From the NCBI GenBank assembly GCA_963816855.1, contig CAWFMA010000003.1, forward strand, positions 248,001-312,000: a stretch of 64,000 bases of DNA, in the 5' to 3' direction. A model generated the notes under the pieces. It saw nothing but the letters and a program-made list of their open reading frames with translations. It was not told where the DNA came from and made no database searches. Position numbers and translations under genes: made by a program. This document shows positions 29,473 through 38,850 of this stretch, in pieces. Numbering within the stretch: the stretch's first letter is position 1; every line of letters starts with the position of its first letter. Origin of the DNA: DASTFP01 sp963816855. GTDB lineage: Bacteria > Verrucomicrobiota > Verrucomicrobiia > Chthoniobacterales > Terrimicrobiaceae.

Positions 29473-29841
29473 TCAACTTTCTGCCAGTTTGGTGAAAGTT
29501 CTCATTTTCTGATCTTCAAGTAACTGGATTCTTTGAAGGCGGTTCTGACCGCCGAGCCTGATGGTGACGATGTCCTCTGCCTCGGCGAGCTGTTGATTAT
29601 GGCCTGCAGACCGGCGAGCGTATTGTTCGGGCGGCGGCCAAGTTGCAAGAGAGAAGTTTGTTCCTCCAAGGGAATTACGCGCGTTGCTCCCCACTGTAAG
29701 CGCCTTCCCGGTTTCCGTGAAAGTATATACGCCCCAACCGCGTCTCGAGACGGCCCGACCAAATTGCATGATTTTGTTGCTATTCTCGAGATGAGTCCAG
29801 GTGCTCGGCGGCAGAGGTTTGCGATTGCGCTTTCGGCACAA
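29473..29841 (-). CDS. Hypothetical protein, uncertain
   Basis: A 122-residue frame on the minus strand, divergent from the alpha-galactosidase gene. Segments such as SRRGWGVYTFTETGKALTV and GGTNFSLATWPPPEQYARRS and the end LGGQNRLQRIQLLEDQKMRT look protein-like, but no family is recognised. The N-terminal 20 residues are irregular. It may be the end of a larger decayed gene. Confidence 0.3.
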   Translation of the reverse strand: MCRKRNRKPLPPSTWTHLENSNKIMQFGRAVSRRGWGVYTFTETGKALTVGSNARNSLGGTNFSLATWPPPEQYARRSAGHNQQLAEAEDIVTIRLGGQNRLQRIQLLEDQKMRTFTKLAES

Positions 29842-29858
29842 GATAATTTAAGTGGCTC

Positions 29859-32072
29859 ATGCCCATCGAATACTCCCCGGCTACTAAGACTTTTTTTATT
29901 CACTCGGGCGAAACGACTTATGTCATGAAGGTGCTGGCGCAGGGATTTCTGGCGCACCTGTATTGGGGACCGCAGGTTTCTGTACAGGAATTGGATTCCG
30001 TTTTGCAATTCCGGGAGCGTCCTTTCAGTCCCAACCCTGACGGATTAGGGAGGGAATTCAGCCTGGATACGCTTCCGTTGGAGTATCCCGTTTATGGGAC
30101 GACTGATTTCAGATCGCCGGCTCTGGAAGTTTTTCAGCCTGAGGACGGGTCGCGCATCACGGATTTGCGATTCCGAGATCATCGGACTGTCCCCGGCAAG
30201 CCGCCCCTCCCAGGGCTTCCTTCCACCTGGGTCGAACGTGAGAACGAAGCAGAGACGCTGATCATCGGGCTCGAGGATTCAAAGCTCGGGCTGCGCGTGG
30301 AACTTTACTACACGGCCTTCGCCGATCATCCGGTTCTGGCGCGATCTTCCCGCATTGTCCATCGCGGAACGTTGCCGCTCGCTCTTCGCCGGCTATTGTC
30401 ATGTTCAATCGACTTTCCGTCGAGCCACGTTGACTTCAGTTTCGTGCATCTTTTCGGAGCGCATGTCCGCGAACGCGAAATTCGTTGCACCCGCCTTCGT
30501 CCCGGCGTCCAATCGATCGAGAGCCGACGCGGTGCCAGCAGCCATCATCATAATCCCTTTTTCGCGCTGACGGAACTGGAGACCAATGAGAACCACGGCG
30601 CCGTCTACGGCTTCAATCTCGTTTACAGCGGGAATTTTTTGGGCTTGGCGGAGTGTGATGCCGACTACGGGTGCCGTGCTCAGTTGGGAATCAATCCCTT
30701 TGATTTCTCGTGGACGCTTGAGCCGGAAGCGGAATTTCAGGCCCCTGAAGCGGTGCTCGTCTTTTCGGCGGAAGGCCTTGGTGGCATGTCGCGCGCCTAC
30801 CATCGCCTCTATCGGAAAAATCTCTGCCGCGGCGAATGGCGGGATAAGCCCCGACCGATCGTCGTTAACAACTGGGAGGCAACCTATTTTGATTTCGACG
30901 AAGCGAAATTAAGTGAAATCGCAACTGCTGCGGCCGACCTGGGCATCGAGATGTTTGTCTTGGACGACGGATGGTTCGGCCACCGGGACGACGAACACTC
31001 CTCCTTGGGCGACTGGTTCGTGGACCGGAAGAAGCTGCCTAGCGGACTGGAAAGCGTGGTGGCTCGTGTTCGTGAAAAGGGGCTGAGCTTTGGTCTTTGG
31101 TTTGAGCCGGAAATGATTTCCCCAAATAGCGAACTATATCGCGCGCATCCGGACTGGTGTTTGCATGTTCCCCGCCGATCGCGCAGCGAGGGACGTCATC
31201 AGCTGGTCCTTGATTTCTCGCGCCAGGATGTCCGGGAGAACATCTATCAGCAGATGAAGGAGATTCTTGCGTCGGCGCCGATCACCTACGTGAAGTGGGA
31301 TATGAATCGGAACATGACCGAAATCGGCTCCTTCACTCTGGAGCCCGGTCGCCAGCAGGAGACGGCCCATCGTTATATCCTAGGACTCTATGAGTTGATG
31401 GAGAGACTGACGCGTGAATTCCCTCATATTCTGTTCGAGGGGTGCGCCGGTGGCGGGGGACGCTTCGACCCGGGAATCCTTTGTTACATGCCGCAAATCT
31501 GGACGAGCGACAACACCGACGCAATTTGCCGGCTGAAAATCCAATACGGCACCAGCCTGGTCTATCCTTGGGGCGCTATTTCTGCGCACGTTTCAGTGGT
31601 CCCGAACCACCAAGTGGGTCGCATTACGCCGCTTAAGACGCGCGGCGATGTCGCCTTTACCGGAGCATTCGGTTATGAGCTCGATGTCTCGCTCCTGAGC
31701 GCCGAGGACCGGGAAGAAGTCAAACGGCAAACAGCCTTCTATAAGCAGGTGCGGGAGTTGCTGCTCAACGGTGATTTCTACCGCTTGCGCAGTCCCTTCG
31801 AGTCCAACGAAGCAGCCTGGATGGTCGTTTCGGCTGACAGAAGCGAGGCGCTGGTCACGCATGTCACTATACTCGCCCCTCCAAACGCTGCGCAGCGTTT
31901 CCTTCGATTGGAGGGCCTTGACCCATCTGCGCAATACAAGATTGGCGATCTTGTTTGCCGGGGGGACGCTCTCACAAACATCGGGCTGCCCATCCCTTAT
32001 CCCTCGGGGGACTTTGTAAGTTGCCAATGGCATCTGAGCACAATGCTCGAACGCGGCGAGGCCCTCCAATGA
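29859..32072 (+). CDS. Alpha-galactosidase, GH36 family
   Basis: A complete 737-residue GH36 enzyme that hydrolyses terminal alpha-1,6-galactosides such as melibiose and raffinose. The N-terminal beta-sandwich spans about 1-310. The TIM barrel holds VVNNWEATYFDFDE, LDDGWFG (about 369), the catalytic nucleophile Asp481 in VKWDMNR and the acid/base Asp551 in WTSDNTDA, positions nearly identical to characterised GH36 enzymes. The C-terminal beta domain ends normally. No signal peptide, so it is cytosolic and acts on imported oligosaccharides. No transporter is adjacent. It is one of the few clearly intact metabolic genes here. Confidence 0.95.
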   Translation: MPIEYSPATKTFFIHSGETTYVMKVLAQGFLAHLYWGPQVSVQELDSVLQFRERPFSPNPDGLGREFSLDTLPLEYPVYGTTDFRSPALEVFQPEDGSRITDLRFRDHRTVPGKPPLPGLPSTWVERENEAETLIIGLEDSKLGLRVELYYTAFADHPVLARSSRIVHRGTLPLALRRLLSCSIDFPSSHVDFSFVHLFGAHVREREIRCTRLRPGVQSIESRRGASSHHHNPFFALTELETNENHGAVYGFNLVYSGNFLGLAECDADYGCRAQLGINPFDFSWTLEPEAEFQAPEAVLVFSAEGLGGMSRAYHRLYRKNLCRGEWRDKPRPIVVNNWEATYFDFDEAKLSEIATAAADLGIEMFVLDDGWFGHRDDEHSSLGDWFVDRKKLPSGLESVVARVREKGLSFGLWFEPEMISPNSELYRAHPDWCLHVPRRSRSEGRHQLVLDFSRQDVRENIYQQMKEILASAPITYVKWDMNRNMTEIGSFTLEPGRQQETAHRYILGLYELMERLTREFPHILFEGCAGGGGRFDPGILCYMPQIWTSDNTDAICRLKIQYGTSLVYPWGAISAHVSVVPNHQVGRITPLKTRGDVAFTGAFGYELDVSLLSAEDREEVKRQTAFYKQVRELLLNGDFYRLRSPFESNEAAWMVVSADRSEALVTHVTILAPPNAAQRFLRLEGLDPSAQYKIGDLVCRGDALTNIGLPIPYPSGDFVSCQWHLSTMLERGEALQ

Positions 32073-32411
32073 TCGCCGCCATCCTCTCGGTCACGGAGAC
32101 CTGCAAGCGCCTTCGGGATCAACCTGTGCAATACCTCGCACGACGTCCGGCCCAAAGCTCCCCTCCCGGCCCATCACCGACGTCGCCGCTCTTTCCCCAC
32201 TGAACTGGAAGTCCTCCGGGTAGGATCTCCGGATCTCCACTACCCACCACCCTTACGGCGCAGGCACTTCATCAGCATAGTGGCTTTGCCACGGATACGC
32301 TCCAACTGTGCGGGTCTTGCCCGGCGAGAAGTCTCGCCTGGTGAGTCAGCTAAGCGGCAGTCGCAATTTCGTGCGCCCTAACGTGCTCGCTTTTTGGCGG
32401 CGGTATTCCGC
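32073..32411. other. Gap without a supported gene
   Basis: GC-rich, with no recognisable reading frame or repeat. Confidence 0.35.
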
Positions 32412-32892
32412 TTAGGTTGCCTGTGCGCGTTTCTCTAGCGAGATCGACTTCTGCTCATTTGCAATTTTGATGGCTTCGCAGAACGAACTCTCAATTTGGG
32501 TATCGTTCGCACCCAAAGCCGCAAGAAATACACCGCGAAGCCGATGGAGTTCAGCAGATATGTAGCGTCGACCAGCACTTTTGACGAATGCTTCCGCCTC
32601 CGGAGAGCCTCGGAGGCACGATTCGCAAGGTACAAGGCTTGAGCCTTCAGGGCTAGAAAATATGACATCCACGAGATCGATCCGGCCGCTTGGACTTCAT
32701 CTATTCCCTCTTCAATCCATGAGAGGCCTTCTGTGCTATCCGAAGCGCTGCGCGCCCAGCCGCGAAAAATCTTTCCAATAGCCAGCCAAAGCGCAAAACC
32801 GTAACGCGTTGATAGCTCAATCAAATCTGATGCCAAACGTTCCATTTCCACTGCACCGAGCTCGTAATAGGCGAGACGCCCTGCATAACCTA
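32412..32892 (-). pseudogene. TPR-like C-terminus of a large signalling ATPase (3' part of an interrupted gene)
   Basis: The minus strand continues the reading frame broken by the MITE and the IS1380 element: GYAGRLAYYELGAVEMERLA, LIELSTRYGFALWLAIGKIF, GWARSASDSTEGLSWIEEGI, then ALKAQALYLANRASEAL. After a frame change the end reads AELHRLRGVFLAALGANDTQ, IESSFCEAIKIANEQKSISL. This helical-repeat pattern is typical of the C-terminal half of large ATPase/cyclase or LuxR-type signalling proteins. The AAA and cyclase domains are absent. Confidence 0.7.
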
Positions 32893-32893
32893 G

Positions 32894-34760
32894 TCCTTAA
32901 AGAAGCGTGATTTGAATCGAAGGCACGACGCAAAAGACTCGAAATGCCCTTAAATCCTTGGTTTGATAGCGGTGACTAAACCGAAGCTACCCAAAGGGAA
33001 AGGTCATTTCGAGTGAAGAGAAGCTATCCTAAGATTCTGCGTCATCGCAAGCGTCGAATTCGACGTCGCCTGGACCCCGGGCGCGCTTGGAGTGATCAGG
33101 CGGAGCCAATCATCAAGGCCAGCAATATTCACTATGAGATGGCTGAGAAAGCCAGGGCTGTAAACTGCGGGGGCATCGGCGCGATCCATCTGATGGTCAA
33201 CAAGCTGGGGTTGCGGCAAGAGATCGACTCGCGGCTGCACTTGCTTAAGAAGCACTTGCCCTACCACGAGAGCGACCATGTGTTGAATCTGACCTACAAC
33301 GCGTTGCTGGAGGGAGTGCGGCTGGAGGATATTGAACTGCGGCGCAATGATGAGGCCTTCCTCGATGGTCTGGGCGCCCAGCGCATTCCGGATCCATCCA
33401 CCAGCGGGGACTTCACCGGTCGCTTTGAGGAGGGCGATATCCTCAATCTGATGGAGATTACCAACACGGTGCGGCAACGGGTTTGGAGGCAACAGCCCAG
33501 GGGCTTTTTGACAGAGGCCTTCATCGACACCGACGGCACGGTTGCGCCGACTTTCGGGGAGTGCAAAGGCGGGATGGCTCTTTCCTATAAGGGAATATGG
33601 GGCTATGCCCCGCTGGTGGTCACGCTGGCCAACACCAACGAAGTGCTCTACCCTGGTCAACCGTCCCGGCAACGTCGTGAGCCATGAGGGCTGCGTGCCA
33701 TGGATCGATCGGGCTATCAAATTGGTAGCCCCACATGCCGCACAGATCACCTTGCGCGGCGACACCGACTTTACCTTGAGCGCAGAATTGGACCGCTGGG
33801 ATGAGCAAGGAGTCAAATTTATTTTCGGAATGGATGCCCATCCCAAGGTGGTGAACTTGGCCCAAGCCTTGCCAGAACAGGCGTGGAAGCCCCTTGAGCG
33901 GCTTCCACGCTATGAAATTGCCACAGCTGCGCGACGCAAGCCCGAGCGAGTCAAGGAAAGCATCGTGCGCTTCAAGGGCTATGAGAACAAGGTGCTCTTT
34001 GGTGAGGATATTGCCGAAATCGACTATCAGCCCCTAAAATGCTCGCGCTCCTATCGACTCATCATCGTGCGCAAGAACATCAGCGTGCAAAAGGGCGAGC
34101 AGGTTCTCTTCGATGAGATCGGTTACCTTTTTTATATCACCAACCGCGGCGATTGCACAGGCGAGCAAATCGTGAGTCTGGCCAACGGGCGCTGCAATCA
34201 GGAGAACGTGATCGAGCAACTCAAAAACGGAGTCAACGCCATGCGCATGCCGGTGGACGATTTGCTCCGCAACTGGGCCTACATGGTAATGACCTCCCTG
34301 GCCTGGAATCTGAAGGCGTGGTTCGGCTTGCTCTTGCCCAATGCTCGACGAGCAGGGGAGTTGATCAAGAGGGAGTTCCGTCGCTTTTTACAGGCAATCG
34401 TTTTGTTGCCGGCCCAGATCGTGCGCACGGGCAGACGTGTCATCTATCGCATCATGAACTATAACCGGTGGCTCAAAGATCTCTTCGCAGCTTGGGAGCA
34501 CCTGCGCAGGCTCTGTATTACTTAGCAAAGCAAAACGATCCGGATCCACACCACAATTTGTGGCCGCAAGAGGCGAACTCTGCTCCGCTACTGCCACCAT
34601 CCGCTACCTCGGCACGATGCCGAACGCCCAAAGTCGCATTCCAACCCATTATGCTCCAGCACCGTGCGGCTCGGTAACAAGAATCGCCCGAAAAGACCTC
34701 GAAAAATACCACCTACGCGACGCTCGCGCAATTCGAGCCAGTTTTTCGCTTATTTTGGGT
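32894..34760 (+). mobile_element. IS1380-family insertion sequence inside a MITE end
   Basis: It carries an IS1380-type transposase. The termini are imperfect inverted repeats: left TCCTTAAAGAAGCG, right (reverse strand) ACCCAAAATAAGCG, each followed about 10 bp later by TCGAA. Both sides are flanked by CTAG (32890-32893 and 34761-34764), taken as a 4-bp target duplication; this CTAG is also the left terminus of the MITE. So the IS landed exactly at the MITE boundary. Boundaries are uncertain by a base. Confidence 0.7.
33013..34525 (+). pseudogene. IS1380-family transposase with one frameshift
   Basis: Two frames (33013-33687 and 33542-34525) join near 33655 into a protein of about 504 residues. 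DDE-type features include FIDTDGTVAPTFGECKGG, LRGDTDF and RCNQENVIEQLKNGVNAMRM, the conserved C-terminal region of IS1380 transposases. At the joint, CTCTACCCTGG carries one C more than needed to read NEVLYLVNRPGN. If that C is a base-calling error the transposase is intact. Confidence 0.8.
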
Positions 34761-34869
34761 CTAGTGCAGTGTAACAGATGATTCAGACACGCATAGCCGC
34801 CGCGCATCCGCTTGTATTGGCCGAGCGTGCCTTTCATTTGTAGCCGTATCATCTGTTACGCTGCACTAG
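34761..34869. mobile_element. 109-bp MITE with TA target duplication
   Basis: The ends are 22-bp inverted repeats with one mismatch: CTAGTGCAGTGTAACAGATG... at the left, CTAGTGCAGCGTAACAGATG... read from the right. TA dinucleotides at 34762-34763 and 34867-34868 mark the target duplication, as for IS630/Tc1-mariner elements. There is no coding capacity, so it must be moved by a transposase supplied elsewhere. Removing it restores the frame AVTLGYAGRLAYYE of the host gene. Confidence 0.85.
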
Positions 34870-35403
34870 TGTCACGGCTAATCCGTGCATGTCATTCAGC
34901 TTTCGCCCCAACGAGATGGCTTCTGCCATGGTCGCGTGGCAAGAGGGGATCTCTCCGAAATGCCACTGGAGTAGAGCCTCCATTTTCAGACAACCGACAG
35001 ATTGCGCGTCGACCTCTTGAAACGAAAATCGTACGCCGCCCGAGCGCCAGATCCGAAGAGCACGTTGTGTATTGTCGCGCCGAGGACTGTGGTTTGGAAG
35101 GGATCGGAGGTCCCCAGTGTCTGCGCTATCTGGACCGGATCGCCGTTGCCGGACTCGTTCTGGAATTACGGAACGCCGCGGGCGGACGAGCCCGCTACCC
35201 CGAAAGCGGACGCTGCCTGATCGAAAGAATCCTCGCGATCTCTTGCCCGCGCCCTCTTTCATTGCCTCAAAGGCTTCGGCGGCGGTATCCGCGAGGTGCA
35301 AAGCTTCAGCCTGTAGCGCGAGCCAACAAGGCTTGGTCAGCATCGCTCCGACCCTTTTATCGCATTTGCTTGAAACTCTTCTCGTCGTTTCCGGCAGAAA
35401 CAA
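34870..35403 (-). pseudogene. Upstream part of the interrupted signalling-ATPase gene
   Basis: The end of this stretch reads GCLKMEALLQWHFGEIPSCH, ATMAEAISLGRKLNDMHGLAVTL, which leads directly across the MITE into GYAGRLAYYELG at 32.9 kb. Further upstream, in other frames, are DPVQIAQTLGTSDPFQTTVLGAT and a separate piece, CWLALQAEALHLADTAAEAFEAM, homologous to the ALKAQALYLANRASEAL segment of the downstream part. So remnants of at least two paralogous copies lie next to each other. No ATPase domain survives. Confidence 0.65.
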
Positions 35404-35463
35404 ATATGAACAGAATATTAGCTCTCAGCGCTTACTGCCTTAGTTCGTGTGCCTGCTATTCGA

Positions 35464-36263
35464 ATGTGCTCTTTAGGTGAGATTGCGAGTGCGTTTGCTG
35501 GCATCGCTGGCGTCGAAGCCGTGGCATGGTGTGGATCGACAGCGATGCAGAAGGCGGATTTTTTCTCCGACTACGATCTATACGTATACTGGCGAACGCC
35601 CGTGCCGCTCGACGCCCGTAAAAGGATTATCGCAAGTCGCGCCTCTGAATACCAACTCGACAATACCTTTTGGGAGTTAGAAGACGAATGGATTGAACCA
35701 GACGGGCTGCGCTTCAACGTAATGTACCGATCATGCCGGAAAGCGGAAGAAGAGGTCCACCGGCGTCTTGTACAGCATGTGGCTTCTCTTGGATACACGA
35801 CTGCGTACTGTTTCGGCCTGAGGCAGGGCAAGAATCTGGCGGACCCCAATAAATGGCTGGCAGATCTGCAGCGCCAGACTCGAGGACCTTATCCCCGTGG
35901 CCTCCTGGAAGCAATTGTGCGAAAGAATCGGCCGGTCCTTGGCGGAGGTATGCAATCCTGTTATCTCGAGCAAATCAAAGCGGCGATCGTCCGTCAGGAT
36001 CCGGTTAGCCTCAACCACCGAATCGCGGCGTGGCTGTCGAGCTATTTCGACATCCTCTTTGCGACTAACGGCCAGTTTCACCCGGGCGAAAAGCGACTAC
36101 TCACCTATGCCGGAGAGTTGGACAATCTTCCTAGAAACGCCTTGCTTGATATCCAGCAATTGTGTTGCTTTTCTGGCAGGATGATGGCCAGGTCGCGGCG
36201 CACTTAGAACAAATGCTGGAACGGCTCGATGAGAAGATGACAGAGTTTGGCCTAGTGGTTTAA
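35464..36263 (+). pseudogene. Nucleotidyltransferase-fold protein (DUF4037-like), one frameshift near its end
   Basis: A protein of about 266 residues. Near the N-terminus WCGSTAMQKADFFSDYDLYVY is the GS...D-x-D metal-binding motif of the nucleotidyltransferase fold. The helical remainder (IIASRASEYQLDNTFWELED, GGMQSCYLEQIKAAI, WLSSYFDILFATNGQFHPGEKRLL) resembles the DUF4037 type. The first frame stops at 36207, but from about 36170 the next frame continues DDGQVAAHLEQMLERLDEKM to a stop at 36263, so a single base is out of place near 36165-36172. ATG 35464 is chosen over a GTG at 35449. Substrate unknown; aminoglycoside-nucleotidyltransferase-like relatives exist. Confidence 0.7.
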
Positions 36264-36271
36264 ACCTGAGA

Positions 36272-36421
36272 TCATTCAGGAAAGCGACATCCCTCGAGCA
36301 GGGAAGTTTTCCCGGAACCCGACGTGACGAATAGGGCGGTCACCTTCTCGCCGAGGGTCGCATCCAACTCCAACGCCATATCTCCCAGCCGAAGGTGGAC
36401 ATTCCTAAAGACAAGACTCAT
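36272..36421 (-). pseudogene. modC: Molybdate ABC transporter ATPase, N-terminal fragment
   Basis: From ATG 36421, overlapping the end of modB by 4 bp, the minus strand reads MSLVFRNVHLRLGDMALELD ... TSGSGKTSLLEG and stops at 36272. SGSGKTSLL is the Walker A of the ModC ATPase. About 300 residues (Q-loop, ABC signature, Walker B, TOBE) are lost by deletion. Without an ATPase the ModAB transporter cannot be powered from this locus. Confidence 0.8.
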
Positions 36422-37093
36422 GCCGTCGGCAGGCTCCGTTTGAAGAGCCACTCGCTGACCCAGACGGCGCAGAAGGCCAGAACCACCGATACGGCAAGCA
36501 GACGGAATGCGTCGCCATCGTGTCCGAGTTGAATATCGCCGTAGATCGAGGTGGAAAGCGTTGTCGTCCTGCCAGGAATATTGCCCGCCACGAGGATGGT
36601 TGCACCGAATTCCCCCAACGCCCGTGCGAAGGTGAGCACTCCGCCCGCGATAATACCTCGGATGGCTAGCGGCAAGGTAATAGTCATGAAGACCCGCAGT
36701 GGCGATGCTCCCAGCGTCGTGGCCACTTGTTCGAGACGGGGGCTGACGGCTTCAAGGGCGATGCGAGTGCCCCGCACGAGCAAGGGGCAACGACATGACC
36801 GCCATCGCAATGACGACGGCCCGCCAGGTGAACACCAAGTCCATTTCAAAATGGTCATGGAAAAAACCGCCTATGGATCCCTTGCGCCCCAGAAGCTTGA
36901 GCAAAATCAGTCCCGTCGCCACGGGTGGCATCACCAGCGGCAAGGCGACCAGAGTTTCGACAATCGACTTACCCGGCCACGATCTGCGAGCCAGTAGCCA
37001 CGCCAGAGACACGCCGAAGGGGAAGATTGCAACCGTCGCTGGTCCCGCCGCCACGACCGTGAAGCCGACGATCTCCCATTGGCTCTCTGCCAC
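36418..37093 (-). pseudogene. modB: Molybdate ABC transporter permease with one frameshift
   Basis: Two frames make one ModB permease of about 224 residues with five or six membrane helices: FTVVAAGPATVAIFPFGVSL, ETLVALPLVMPPVATGLIL, TWRAVVIAMAVMSLPLLVRG, then the cytosolic EAA-type loop EQVATTLGASPLRVFMTITLPLA, FARALGEFGATILVAGNIPG and a final helix. The frames join near 36785, where GGGG (plus strand) has one base more than needed. It starts 4 bp after modA and ends overlapping modC, the normal modABC order. Confidence 0.85.
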
Positions 37094-37097
37094 CCAG

Positions 37098-37850
37098 CTA
37101 TTCCTGAATGATGAAGCCGTATTTTCTGAACACCGTCAGAGCTGGCTCCGATTTGAGATAGTCGAGGAATTTTTGTGCCGCTTCGGGGTTCTTGGACTCC
37201 TTTATTACAGCGATAGGATAGGAGATGTCCGGTCCCTCCTTGGCAGGCACTTCGAACACGACTTTGACGGCCTTGGAAATCGAAGCGTCGGTTTTGTAAA
37301 CAATGCCGGCGTCCACATTGCCCGATTCCACCGCCGCCAGCGCCGCCCGCACGTTTTCAGTCGGAATGACTTTGGGTTCCACTTCTTTCCAGAGACCTAG
37401 CTTTTCAAGGTACGCCTTGGAATAGACGCCAGCGGGGACGGTCTTGGTGTCCGCCAACGCAAGTCGCTTGATCGTAGGTTGGGTCAGGTCTTGCGGGGTC
37501 AGCGAGGTGATGGCGCTATCTTTTGGAGCGACAAAGACCAGGGAATTAGATAGCACGCTTTTGCGGCTGCCCTCCGCGATTAGTCCAGCCTTTTCCAGGC
37601 CACCCATTTGGGCCTCGTCCGCGGAGAAGAAGACATCGGCTGGAGCGCCTTCCTTGATCTGGCGGGCAAGCGCGTTGGATCCGGCGAAATTAAAGACCAG
37701 TTTGTCTCCGGATTCCGACTCGTAGGCCGATGCCAGCTCTTTCATGGCATCGGTGAGGCTGGCGGCGGCAAAAACAGACACCTCTGCGGCGCGGAGCGCG
37801 GTCGTCAACAGCGCGACCAGCGCTATGCTGACAATATGATGGATTTTCAT
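37098..37850 (-). CDS. modA: Molybdate-binding periplasmic protein
   Basis: A complete 250-residue ModA. ATG 37850 is followed directly by a signal peptide (MKIHHIVSIALVALLTTALRA). The mature protein begins AEVSVFAAASLTDAMKELAS, with the oxyanion-binding Ser and the segments NFAGSNALARQI, ADVFFSADEAQM, TVPAGVYSKAYLEKLGLW and DAGIVYKTDASISKAV, all typical. It binds molybdate or tungstate in the periplasm for ModBC. The downstream modB is frameshifted and modC is truncated, so ModA may be an orphan. A decayed paralogue lies at 17.7 kb. Confidence 0.93.
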   Translation of the reverse strand: MKIHHIVSIALVALLTTALRAAEVSVFAAASLTDAMKELASAYESESGDKLVFNFAGSNALARQIKEGAPADVFFSADEAQMGGLEKAGLIAEGSRKSVLSNSLVFVAPKDSAITSLTPQDLTQPTIKRLALADTKTVPAGVYSKAYLEKLGLWKEVEPKVIPTENVRAALAAVESGNVDAGIVYKTDASISKAVKVVFEVPAKEGPDISYPIAVIKESKNPEAAQKFLDYLKSEPALTVFRKYGFIIQE

Positions 37851-37984
37851 GGGCTTTTGGATTTGATGAGTGGATGGGGGTAAGCGCCTGCTTCGCTCCC
37901 GTCGGCGCGGCTTCGGTCGAGACAACGAAAATCCTTTTCCACCGAAATCGTAAGCGAATCACCTTTTGATGTCGGTTGTTCGCC

Positions 37985-38233
37985 CTAGAGTCCGACTTCT
38001 TCCTCGCTTTGCGCCCAGCGTGTCACCGCGGCTCCCGGCGCGCTTACCAAAATAGCGTTGTCATCAAGGCTGGCCGAGAGGCTGAACGCATCGTCCCGAA
38101 TCACCAGCGCAAAACGAAAGGCTCGGGCTCCAAAGACTGTCTGGCTTTCGAGCGATCCATTCATTGCCACGCGAGCAACTTCCGACTGCGTAAGGCGTAA
38201 CCGGATCGAATTTCCCCTGATGCGCAGTTTCAT
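37985..38233 (-). CDS. DUF7009-type small protein of the molybdate locus
   Basis: An 82-residue protein starting MKLRIRGNSIRLRLTQSEVA and ending WAQSEEEVGL. The RLRLTQSEV start and the acidic ..VGL end are, from memory, a conserved small family found next to molybdate transport genes; function unknown. The ATG at 38233 is chosen because the family start follows it. It lies 134 bp upstream of modA on the same strand and just after the modE remnant, so it is part of the mod gene group. Confidence 0.65.
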   Translation of the reverse strand: MKLRIRGNSIRLRLTQSEVARVAMNGSLESQTVFGARAFRFALVIRDDAFSLSASLDDNAILVSAPGAAVTRWAQSEEEVGL

Positions 38234-38239
38234 GGATGG

Positions 38240-38440
38240 ATGGACGTTATATCTATTCGTAGATAACCAGAAAGCGCCTTCCAATCCTTTAGCGCGGCTT
38301 TGTTGGCTTGGGTGGTCATTGCTGATACGTGGTCACTGCTTTTCGTCCAAGTTCAGTGAGTTGGGTGCCGCCACAGCTACTGCCTCCCCGGAATTTTTTG
38401 AGCAGCGGTCTCGGAAGTTTTCATTCATCGCGTTGGTGAG
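38240..38440 (-). pseudogene. modE: ModE-type regulator, C-terminal piece of the DNA-binding domain
   Basis: The minus strand carries RLTNAMNENFRD in one frame and LKKFRGGSSCGGTQLTELGR in the next, then in further frames a helix (ALKDWKALSGYLRIDI) ending at the start of the DUF7009 gene. GGSSCGGTQLTELGR is the wing of the LysR-like ModE winged helix, where GG..GGG..LT.FG is the usual form. Several frameshifts and loss of the N-terminal helices make it non-functional. ModE normally represses mod genes when molybdate is plentiful. Confidence 0.6.
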
Positions 38441-38616
38441 GCGGCACGCCTTCGTTTAGGACATATGAAACCGGATTGCAGCCTCCCCGAAGGCCATCGG
38501 TTTTAGCGACTTGCTCAAGAAGTTGAGCTTTACCGGGACAGAAAGCATCGCCGGTGATTCCAAGCACCCGAATGCGCAAAAGCAAATGTCATGCCAATTT
38601 CTGTTTTGGCGCTTTG

Positions 38617-38826
38617 CTACTCAACGGCGACCATGACGCTAGAAGCTTTAATGACCGCGAATGCGTCGCTTCCTACAGCGAGTCTTAGAGATTCTACCGA
38701 CGCTTTGGTGATGATGGACACGATTTCTATGCCAGGAGCGACCTCGAGAGTCACCTCGGAGTTAATGGCGCCATCAACGATTCGTATAACGCGGCCCTTC
38801 AGGACATTGCGGGCGCTGATCTTCAT
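38617..38826 (-). CDS. mop: Molybdopterin/molybdate-binding Mop protein
   Basis: A 69-residue single TOBE/Mop domain: MKISARNVLKGRVIRIVDGA, NSEVTLEVAPGIEIVSIITK, ASVESLRLAVGSDAFAVIKA and SSVMVAVE. KISARN, EVTLE, SIITKASVE and VIKASSVM are the conserved molybdate-pocket segments. Such proteins form hexamers that store molybdate in the cytosol. The ATG at 38826 is chosen because the domain starts there. It heads the mod cluster on the same strand. Confidence 0.9.
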   Translation of the reverse strand: MKISARNVLKGRVIRIVDGAINSEVTLEVAPGIEIVSIITKASVESLRLAVGSDAFAVIKASSVMVAVE

Positions 38827-38850
38827 TTCCGCAGTATCAACCAAAAGCAG

